In this document: in pieces, positions 7,644-14,169 of the stretch
How the letters are laid out: every line of letters begins with the position of its first letter
How positions within the stretch are numbered: the stretch's first letter is position 1
DNA from: Pigmentiphaga kullae
GTDB lineage: Bacteria; Pseudomonadota; Gammaproteobacteria; Burkholderiales; Burkholderiaceae_B
DNA: 64,000 bases
Assembly (NCBI RefSeq): GCF_004216695.1
Contig: NZ_SGXC01000002.1
Location: 558,001-622,000 of the forward strand
Direction of reading: 5' to 3'
Notes under the pieces: model-generated
The model's input: only the letters and a program-made list of their open reading frames with translations
What the model was told of the DNA's origin: nothing
The model's database searches: none
Made by a program: the position numbers and the translations under genes

Positions 7644-8533
7644 ATTTCCGCTGGCGGCTGCTCCTGCGCCGCCTTCCTGTCCATCAACAAGCTATGCAGC
7701 ATCTCCGTCGACAACCCATGCAGCACCAGCCGATACCCCGCCCGCAGGGTCGACATCGGTACCAGCGGATGCTTGTTGTTGACCAGGATGAGATGCTCCG
7801 GCGCGCCCATCAGCCTGGCGGCGTAGATGCCGATGGTCTCGTCCAGCTGCAGCGAGTTGGCGGCACGCCAGAAGTCGTTGTCGGTCAGCATGAGCTGGTA
7901 CAGCGGCGTGAACAGTTCGATCGCGCTTTGCAGGTCCAGGAAGTTCAGCCGCGTATGCGGCATGTCCTCCAGCCGCAGGCCCGGGTCGCGGATCATGGAG
8001 AAGTCCACGCGGGCCGGCGGGTGCATCTCGACGCCGGCATCGCGCAGGGCCTGGTTCAGGCGGATGACGAAGTTGAACAGGTTCAGGTCGTGCTTGACGA
8101 ACAGGTCGTCCTTCAGGTCGTCGATGTTGCGCGGCTCCAGCGGCGTGGTGGTGATGGGTACCGGCGAGTTGGCCGCGATGAAGGCCAGGATCTGTGCCCC
8201 AAGATGAAAGTGCCGCAGGATCAGCCAGTTGGCCTCGGGCGAGACGAAGCGCGTCAGCCCCCACGCCAGCACGCGGTGTAGCAGCCGCGAATGCGACCAC
8301 TTGCGCGGCAGGAATATCTTCAGCACTTGGATCAGGATGATGAAGCCGCGCGCGATGGGGCGCAGCAGGGGCAGCAGGTACTGGCGCGAATTGCTGCTGG
8401 AATCGGTCAGCCAGCTTTTCTTGACCTCGTCGGGCAGGGGCGTGCTGCGGTCCAGGTACAGGGCCAGCCAGGGATTGGGGTCGGCGGGGTCGTGCGCCTG
8501 GGCCAGGAAGTCGGGGGTTTTTCTTTTTCTCAT
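7640..8533 (-). CDS. Uncharacterised protein, last gene of the KAS III-di-iron oxidase operon
   Basis: I do not recognise a family. The 297-residue product (start ATG 8533) has a polar N-terminus, one likely hydrophobic segment at about 53-76 and a mixed C-terminal part with several histidines (RHFHLG, then VKHDLNLFNF). It overlaps the stop of the KAS III-oxidase fusion gene by four bases (ATGA at 8530-8533), so it is translationally coupled to it. Coupling implies a product that works with the fusion enzyme: perhaps an acyl-transfer, cyclase or release step, or a membrane-attached partner. The gene also ends four bases into the convergent HTH gene. The larger open frame to 9043 is not used, since its front part is the shadow of the fusion gene. 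Confidence 0.7.
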   Translation of the reverse strand: MRKRKTPDFLAQAHDPADPNPWLALYLDRSTPLPDEVKKSWLTDSSSNSRQYLLPLLRPIARGFIILIQVLKIFLPRKWSHSRLLHRVLAWGLTRFVSPEANWLILRHFHLGAQILAFIAANSPVPITTTPLEPRNIDDLKDDLFVKHDLNLFNFVIRLNQALRDAGVEMHPPARVDFSMIRDPGLRLEDMPHTRLNFLDLQSAIELFTPLYQLMLTDNDFWRAANSLQLDETIGIYAARLMGAPEHLILVNNKHPLVPMSTLRAGYRLVLHGLSTEMLHSLLMDRKAAQEQPPAEI

Positions 8534-10446
8534 CGGGCCTCGTCCTCCATGACGTGGTGGAATTGCATCAGGTACAGGGCCGCGGTGTGGCGGGCGGTGT
8601 CGACGATGCGTTGGGCGGCGCGGCCGGTGGGGTCGCAGTCCAGGGCCAGTTCGACGGCAGCCAGCCAGCGGGCCAGGTGGTTTTCGTCGTTGTGGCCGTG
8701 GTATTCGAGGAAGCGGTAGGTGTCCGGCGGCAGCGACAGGCTGGCCTTGAGCAGCGGCAGCAGGGCGGGGATGATGCGCTGGCCGGTGCCTTCGATGATG
8801 TAGATGGCGCCCAGCAGGCCGATCGGGTCGCGCGTGGCGGCCAGGCCGTGCAGGTAGGCGTTCAGGGCCTCTCCGCCGGGATTGCGGCGCAGGGCGTCTA
8901 GGTCGGCGATGGCTCCGCCGGCGTTCCGGTAGTCCTGGAACAGGATCCTGAAGTCGTTCTGTTCTTCGCCCGCATGGGTCTCGATCAGGGCCGCCAGGGG
9001 CTGGTAGTCCGGCCCCAGCGAGGCCACGCCCTCGCGCATCCATTTGCTGCCTTCGCGGACCTGGGGAATCCAGTTCTCCATCCAGTTCAGGTAGTCGGCG
9101 GCCTGGAAGCGGCGGGTGCGCAGCTTGTGCACGACGGGGGTGCGCCAGACGCGCGAGCGGTAGTCGTGCCAGATCGAGGCCAGTTCGGTCAGCAGCGGCC
9201 CCAGTTCCGGCGATGCAGTGGCCGGGTCGTGGGGCGGGGCGATGGGGTCGGCATCGGGTGTGTCAGCCACGCGCGCAATGGGCGGGGCGACGGCCGCGGC
9301 GGGCGAGGCATCGGCGGCCTCTACTTCCCACAGCATGTAGGCGGTGGTGAAACGTCCGGACTCGGGGATGTAGCAAAGGATCTGCTGGCCGGGTTCGACG
9401 GCGCGCGTCTCCAGGAATTCGGCCAGCATGATCAGGATGGATGCGGCGCCGGTATTGCCGCGCCAGGCCAGGTTGCTGTACCAGCGCTCGTGCGGGATCT
9501 CCAGGCCGGCTTTCTCCAGCAGGTCCTTGACCACGGGGATGAATTTCTCGGACGAGTAGTGGCACAGGAAGTGGTCGATCCGATCGGACCGGACCCAGCC
9601 GTCCTGCGCGAGCCGGGCGTATTCGTGGATGCCGATGTCGAACAGGTGGGGCAGCAGGCGGATGTCCTGGCGCAGCGCCAGCGCGCCGTCGGCCTCCGCC
9701 TCGGTCCACGAGGGGTAGTCCAGGTGCACGCGTCCGCGGTCCGCCGACAGGCCCAGTTGCATGCATACCGGATAGTCGCCAGAGAACGAGCGCTGGTGCA
9801 CCCATTTCAGTTTCAGTCGCACGCCGCGCGAGGCGCCGGGCAGCGCCGATCCCGCGTTGCCCAGCAGTAGCGCGCCGGCGCCGTCCGACAGCATCCAGCG
9901 CAGGAAGTGGGAATCGAAGTCGGCGTCGTAGCCGCGGGCGGTGAAGCGCGACCGCTTGAACAGCCGCGAGGGCAGTTCGCTGGCCACGGCCAGGGCGCGG
10001 TCGTGGCCGCCCATTTGCACGGCTTGGGCGGCGGCCTGGATGGCCGAGACGCCGGCGGCGCAGATGCCGTGCACCGACAGCGTTTCCATGGGGTGGGCGG
10101 CCAGTTCGCCCTGGATCATGTTGGCGAAGCCGGGCATCAGGGCATCGCCGCCCGAACTGCCGCTGGCCAGCAGCGACACGTCGGCCAGCCGGGCGTCGGC
10201 GCGCCGCAGGCAGTCCTGGATGGCATGGACGGCCATCCTGGCGTTGCTGTAGACGGTGGCGCCTTCGCGGTCGATGGCGTAGTAGCGCTGCTTGATGCCG
10301 TTTTCGGCCAGGATGCGCTGCTTGATGCGTCCGGAGATGCGGTTCAAGGGCGCGATGTAGCGGTCCAGTTCGTCGTTGGACACCGGCTGGCCGGGCATGA
10401 AGTAGCCGGCGCTTTGCAGGTAGACGCGATCGAAGGCGATGGGCAT
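8530..10446 (-). CDS. Fusion of ketoacyl-ACP synthase III and haem-oxygenase-like di-iron oxidase
   Basis: A 638-residue two-domain enzyme. Residues 1-375 are a thiolase-fold KAS III (FabH-like) with all three catalytic residues: C129 (HGICAAG), H296 (LCHYSS) and N331 (GNTGAAS). An Ala/Pro-rich linker (380-412) joins it to residues 415-638, an all-helical domain of the iron-containing redox enzyme (HDO) type. Candidate metal ligands sit in ETHAGEE (489-495), IIEG (E552) and HGHNDENHLARW (H583, D587, H590). HDO enzymes perform oxidative decarboxylation, N-oxygenation or desaturation of small acids and amines. Together they could make a ketoacyl or longer acyl intermediate and oxidise it. The start at 10446 follows AGGAGAAT on the minus strand. 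A frame open further upstream is the desaturase shadow. Confidence 0.85.
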   Translation of the reverse strand: MPIAFDRVYLQSAGYFMPGQPVSNDELDRYIAPLNRISGRIKQRILAENGIKQRYYAIDREGATVYSNARMAVHAIQDCLRRADARLADVSLLASGSSGGDALMPGFANMIQGELAAHPMETLSVHGICAAGVSAIQAAAQAVQMGGHDRALAVASELPSRLFKRSRFTARGYDADFDSHFLRWMLSDGAGALLLGNAGSALPGASRGVRLKLKWVHQRSFSGDYPVCMQLGLSADRGRVHLDYPSWTEAEADGALALRQDIRLLPHLFDIGIHEYARLAQDGWVRSDRIDHFLCHYSSEKFIPVVKDLLEKAGLEIPHERWYSNLAWRGNTGAASILIMLAEFLETRAVEPGQQILCYIPESGRFTTAYMLWEVEAADASPAAAVAPPIARVADTPDADPIAPPHDPATASPELGPLLTELASIWHDYRSRVWRTPVVHKLRTRRFQAADYLNWMENWIPQVREGSKWMREGVASLGPDYQPLAALIETHAGEEQNDFRILFQDYRNAGGAIADLDALRRNPGGEALNAYLHGLAATRDPIGLLGAIYIIEGTGQRIIPALLPLLKASLSLPPDTYRFLEYHGHNDENHLARWLAAVELALDCDPTGRAAQRIVDTARHTAALYLMQFHHVMEDEAR

Positions 10447-10472
10447 GGGATTCTCCTGAAGGGCGCGGCGGC

Positions 10473-11396
10473 CTAGCGTGGCGTGGTCCGCGTCATCAGG
10501 GGCCGCGAGCGAAAGCGCGCGCTGAAGGTGCCCAGGATGAAGACGCGGAACATGTAGGGCGCGAGGCCGCGCTCGTTCAGCGTGGCCGGTACGCGGTGCC
10601 GGTAGCGCCGGTGGTGCAGGCGGGTCAGTTCGGACCAGTGGGCGCGCGAATGTTCGTGGTGGGCGGTGTGCAGGCCGATGTTGAACAGCAGCGGGTTGAC
10701 CAGTCCTTCGAAATTGCGGGCATAGCCCAGCGTGCGGCCACGCGCGGGGCCGCCGTCGGCATGCGCGTGTTGCAGGTAGTTGGTCGCCAGCAGCCAGTGC
10801 AGGCCATGCAATTGCGGCACGATCACGAACACCAGGGCCTTGACCGGGTTCAGCGCCAGGAGCCCGGCCCACAGGCCCAGCCAGGCGGCGTACTGGGCCA
10901 TGCAGTAGCGCCAGGCGCCGGGCCGGTGCCGGTACAGTCGGCATAGCCAGCGGAGGAAAGCGGGGTAGAGCACCCACACCGCCTGTACAGGGTGTGCCAG
11001 ATAGCCCCACAGGTGATTGGTGTCGCCGCCGAAGCGATAAGTGCGCGCGATGTCCTGCGGACCATGCCGGTGGCGATGATGGTTGGCCACGTGCGCGGGG
11101 TAGAACACGAAGGTCGGGTGTCCCTGCAATAGCGTGATCCAGAAATCGGTGGCGCGGTTGGCCCGGCGGCCACGCCACATCCGCACGTGGGTGTGGTTGT
11201 GGTGGATGACGCCTATGCCCAGGGTCAGGAACAGCATCAGCGCGTAGAGCGGCAGCGAAAATCCGTGGCGCCATTGCCAGGCGGCCAGTGCCGGCAGGGC
11301 GGCCAGATACAGCAGGCTCTGCCAGTCGCGGCGGTTGCGCAGGGTGGGCAGCAGGGGGCGTCCGCTATTCATGGCCGGCCGCGGTCCTGCGTTCAT
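10473..11396 (-). CDS. Membrane fatty-acid desaturase-family di-iron enzyme
   Basis: An integral-membrane protein of up to 307 residues with the histidine boxes of the fatty-acid desaturase family: HHNHTH (65-70), HVANHH (102-107) and HTAHH (243-247), plus QHAHA (209-213). These hold a non-haem di-iron centre that desaturates or hydroxylates acyl chains at the cytoplasmic face. M9 (11372) is an alternative start that would reduce the overlap with the upstream hydroxylase gene from 32 to 8 bases. Twenty-six bases separate it from the KAS III fusion gene downstream. Position in the operon suggests it acts on the acyl product of that enzyme or on its precursor. Confidence 0.88.
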   Translation of the reverse strand: MNAGPRPAMNSGRPLLPTLRNRRDWQSLLYLAALPALAAWQWRHGFSLPLYALMLFLTLGIGVIHHNHTHVRMWRGRRANRATDFWITLLQGHPTFVFYPAHVANHHRHRHGPQDIARTYRFGGDTNHLWGYLAHPVQAVWVLYPAFLRWLCRLYRHRPGAWRYCMAQYAAWLGLWAGLLALNPVKALVFVIVPQLHGLHWLLATNYLQHAHADGGPARGRTLGYARNFEGLVNPLLFNIGLHTAHHEHSRAHWSELTRLHHRRYRHRVPATLNERGLAPYMFRVFILGTFSARFRSRPLMTRTTPR

Positions 11397-12138
11397 GGGC
11401 CTTCAACACGAGCGCCGCCGCGTCGGCCTGCAGCCGGGTGCGGAACAGGCGGTCCATGAAGGTGAACTGGAACCCGTAGTTCCCGTTGAAGCAGGCATGG
11501 TGCAGATGGTGCCGGCGGCTGGCGGCGAACCAGTGGGCGTAGGACACCCGGGGGAAAAAGTCGTAGTTGGCGTGGCCGATGCAGTTGAAGAACAGGCTGA
11601 ACAACGGCACCGAGGCCAGCGACCAGAAGCTGAAGTCGTGCACCACCATGGGCAGCAGGATCACGTTGCCCAGCATCAGCGCCTCGACTGGATGGAAGCT
11701 GTAGGTCGAGAACGGCGTGGTGACGATGGAGCGGTGGTGGGGCAGGTGGAAACGGCGCAGCAGCTTCGTGTGCAGCAGGCGGTGGTTGATCCAGAAGTGC
11801 ACGTCGTTCCAGGCTACCAGGGCCAGGATTTCCAGGGCGATCTTCCCGCCGCTGGCGGCGGGATCCAGTCGGGCCCAGCCGAGTTGCAGCAGGCCCCACG
11901 GAAAGATCATGCCCGTGCCGAACAGCAGGATGGACATGCCCGACTGCAGCAACTCGCGGCGCAACTGGCCCGGCGCGAGCGGGCGGGGGTCCAGCGGGCG
12001 CCCCAGGCCCAGTGCGGGCAAGAGGCGGCGGGTAAGCAGCCAGGTCGCGGCGCCGAACAGCAGGTAGATACCACCGAAGAACAGCAGGCCTGCCAGCATG
12101 ACCTGCGATGCCGAGAGCTCCTGGAAGGCTTGGCCCAT
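11365..12138 (-). CDS. Sterol desaturase/fatty-acid hydroxylase-family membrane enzyme
   Basis: The 257-residue protein has several transmembrane helices and the eight-histidine pattern of the FA_hydroxylase/sterol desaturase superfamily: HFWINHRLLH (114-123), HLPHH (131-135), an isolated HANYDFFP (189-196) and HHLHH (210-214) followed by NYGFQFTFMDRLF. The enzymes bind two irons and insert oxygen into, or desaturate, lipid chains, carotenoids or alkyl ethers. It is the first gene of the four-gene operon and overlaps the desaturase. Substrate unknown. No sterol pathway gene is in view, so a fatty-acid or alkyl substrate is more likely. Confidence 0.88.
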   Translation of the reverse strand: MGQAFQELSASQVMLAGLLFFGGIYLLFGAATWLLTRRLLPALGLGRPLDPRPLAPGQLRRELLQSGMSILLFGTGMIFPWGLLQLGWARLDPAASGGKIALEILALVAWNDVHFWINHRLLHTKLLRRFHLPHHRSIVTTPFSTYSFHPVEALMLGNVILLPMVVHDFSFWSLASVPLFSLFFNCIGHANYDFFPRVSYAHWFAASRRHHLHHACFNGNYGFQFTFMDRLFRTRLQADAAALVLKAHERRTAAGHE

Positions 12139-12290
12139 GGATTGTTGTCGTTGTGATGCCGGGAACGGCCCCTATGATAAGCAATCCGCCAGGATGGCCG
12201 CGGTGCCTGGACGGGATGTCGATTGCACTCTCCGGACGAATTCATTACAAAATGTTTGCGCCGATGGCGGCCAGGCACGGTGCTTCATGC

Positions 12291-12749
12291 CTATGCGGCG
12301 ATCACCAGTTCGAGTATGTCGTCCCCCGCTTCGTCCTGCGTCCCTGTCGGCGCCCATCCCAGGTGCCGGTAGAAGCCGTGGGAGCGAACGCCCGGATCGC
12401 TGGCGCACGCCAGGAACAGGCGTTCGAATCCCCGGCGCCTGAAGTCCTGGACGACCAGCCCGAGCAGGGTCTTGCCGATTCCCCGGCCCTCGTGGCCGGG
12501 CAGCAGGGCCAGGACGACGATCTCGCCGGTGTCCCGGTCGCCGAAGCAGTAGCCGATCATCCGGCCGTCCATGCAGGCCACGTAGCCGGGACAACTGCCG
12601 TCCCGGATGCCCGCGCTCCAGGTCGCGGCGGTAATGCCCAGCGCGCGCAGTTCCTCTTCGGAGAACGCATTCTCCCGGGTCTGCCCGCGGATCCTGATGC
12701 AGGAAGGAGCGTCGTCCGGTAGAGCGGGGCGAAAACTCAGTTGGGGCAT
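12291..12749 (-). CDS. GNAT-family N-acetyltransferase
   Basis: A 152-residue single-domain GNAT. The acetyl-CoA-binding motif A is clear in the middle: LALLPGHEGRGIGKTLL matches the Q/RxxGxG/A pattern, and FYRHLGW near the end is the usual motif B. The start at 12749 (MPQLSFRPA) is taken because the beta-strand that opens GNAT domains begins there; an in-frame ATG 38 residues earlier adds an unrelated tail. It stands alone, 150 bases downstream of the hydroxylase start and before a repeat-rich gap. The acceptor substrate cannot be told from sequence. Confidence 0.85.
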   Translation of the reverse strand: MPQLSFRPALPDDAPSCIRIRGQTRENAFSEEELRALGITAATWSAGIRDGSCPGYVACMDGRMIGYCFGDRDTGEIVVLALLPGHEGRGIGKTLLGLVVQDFRRRGFERLFLACASDPGVRSHGFYRHLGWAPTGTQDEAGDDILELVIAA

Positions 12750-13120
12750 GTGTTTGTGTTCCGGATGCCAGGCGGTGCGCCAAGCCTTGATTTCAGCGGT
12801 ATATATTAAAATCCCATGACCTGCCGCGCGCCCTCGCGCCGTGAATATTTCAGCGAGCGGCATCTTCCAGGCAACACAAGGAGCATCCAGGCTCTAGTCG
12901 CATACCGGTCAAGTGGAGCATCCCCCATGTCAGCTTCCCCTGAAGAACACCGCGCCCTACCCAGGGCACAGCGGATCCGGCTCCGCCGGTCCGCCAGTGC
13001 CGCCCTGTGGGCCCGGCGCCGGGCCGCCCCAAGGCGGGCCCACGCCCCCCTGGGGGGCTGCCGCGGAGCGGCTGGGGGCTCAACATGCGAGGCGCGCGTC
13101 AGCGCGTAGGGGGGGCCTCC
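12750..13120. other. Intergenic stretch between GNAT and AraC genes
   Basis: This 371-base gap holds an AT-rich patch near 12797-12815 (GTATATATTAAAATC) that could carry the GNAT promoter on the minus strand. After it comes a GC-rich hairpin repeat at about 13015-13117. I see no RNA gene and no convincing small coding frame. Confidence 0.6.
13015..13117. repeat. GC-rich intergenic repeat of stacked hairpins
   Basis: Four short inverted repeats follow each other: an imperfect GGGCCGCC/GGCGGGCCC (about 13021-13040), CCCCCC-T-GGGGGG (13045-13057), GCCGC-GGA-GCGGC (13060-13072) and CGCGC-GTCA-GCGCG (13093-13106), ending in a run of seven G. Similar hairpin units are scattered between genes in Burkholderiales. 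It occupies the 5' flank of the AraC gene and could affect its transcript. Confidence 0.55.
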
Positions 13121-13987
13121 ATGTCCGCCGCGATCAGGATCCTGCAGGGCAAGTTCGGGCGCGTCGCGCTGCTCGACATGAACATGCTTCTGGTGTCGCA
13201 TGCGCATCACCATTGCCACGTCCTGATCAAGGCCTTCGGCGCGGATACGTATTTCTCGGTGCGCGGGCAGCCGCAGCCGCTGACGGACGACAGCGCCGTG
13301 CTGATCAACGCCTGGGAGCCCCATTCGTACAGCCATAACGGCGCCGAGGTGCAGCGCACGGTGATCCTGGCGCTGTACATCGAACCCGGTTGGTTGGCCG
13401 GCATCCAGCAGGCGCTGACGGTCAGCGCGCATCCCCATTTCTTCCAGCAGCCTTGCGTCGCCCTGTCGCCGGCGGCGCGCAAGCTGGCCGATGCGCTGGC
13501 CCGGGACATGCTGCTGATGGCGGAGCTGCCGGCCACCCAGCTGGAAGAGCGTCTTTTCCAGTTGATGATCGCCACCATCGAGCATCATTCGGAATGGCGC
13601 AGCTATCAGTCGCTGCTGGGCACCCTGCGGCAGCATCACGGCGACGTGCGCATCCGCAAGGCCATCAGCCGCATGCGCGAGAACATCGGGCAGCCGGTGG
13701 ACATGGACGTGCTGGCGGCCGAATGCGGCCTGTCGCGGGCGCATTTCTTCGAGCTGTTCCGCAAGACGACCAAGCTGACGCCGCGCGTGTACGCCAACGT
13801 GCTGCGCATGGAAGCGGCCATCGCCGCGCTGACCGCGGGCGAGACGCCGGTGGCCGACCTGGCCTACGACATGGGCTTTTCCGCGCCCGGCCACTTCACC
13901 CGCTTCTTCCGCGAACATCTGGGCACCACGCCCACCGAGTACCGCCGGGTGGTGGATCTGCTCGAGCCCGCCAAGAACGGGCACTGA
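13121..13987 (+). CDS. AraC-family transcriptional regulator
   Basis: A 288-residue regulator: a cupin-like sensing domain (about 1-165, with HAHHHCHVLIK and a region predicting effector binding) and an AraC double helix-turn-helix (about 190-285, with LAAECGLSRAHFFELFRK and MGFSAPGHFTRFFREHLGTTPTEYR). The ATG at 13121 is preferred to 13085 and to an upstream GTG, because the earlier codons lie inside the hairpin repeat. It precedes, on the same strand, the molybdenum hydroxylase operon starting at 14162 and is its likely regulator, activating in response to the pathway substrate. The distance, 174 bases, leaves room for a separate promoter. Confidence 0.88.
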   Translation: MSAAIRILQGKFGRVALLDMNMLLVSHAHHHCHVLIKAFGADTYFSVRGQPQPLTDDSAVLINAWEPHSYSHNGAEVQRTVILALYIEPGWLAGIQQALTVSAHPHFFQQPCVALSPAARKLADALARDMLLMAELPATQLEERLFQLMIATIEHHSEWRSYQSLLGTLRQHHGDVRIRKAISRMRENIGQPVDMDVLAAECGLSRAHFFELFRKTTKLTPRVYANVLRMEAAIAALTAGETPVADLAYDMGFSAPGHFTRFFREHLGTTPTEYRRVVDLLEPAKNGH

Positions 13988-14148
13988 CGGCCGGCCCCAT
14001 GGGCCGTTCTCCCGTCGGAAAACCGAAAAAATCAGACTCTATGGTAAGTGACCCGATGCGGCGGTAACGGCCGCGGGCAGGGTGCCGCTTATCTTTCTCC
14101 CCGCGCAGATCGCCTGTAGGCGGCATGCAGGAAACAGGAGGAAGAGAC

Positions 14149-14169
14149 ATGGAGTGCTTGCATGAGTGA
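14149..14169 (+). CDS. Possible six-codon leader ORF overlapping the start of the hydroxylase gene
   Basis: ATG at 14149, five bases after a strong AGGAGGAA (14136-14143), opens MECLHE and stops at 14167-14169. The hydroxylase ATG at 14162 lies inside it in another frame. The strong ribosome-binding site fits this small frame better than the large gene, so it may deliver ribosomes by termination-reinitiation. Confidence 0.35.
   Translation: MECLHE

Noticed and set aside
8534-9043. Upstream extension of the unknown 297-residue protein
   Set aside because: The extra codons lie inside the KAS III-oxidase gene in another frame and give a Pro/Arg-rich sequence with no fold. ATG 8533 with the ATGA overlap is better.
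13015-13117. tRNA-like or other structured RNA gene
   Set aside because: The hairpins do not form a cloverleaf, lack conserved T-arm bases and end in a G run; a repeat element explains them better.
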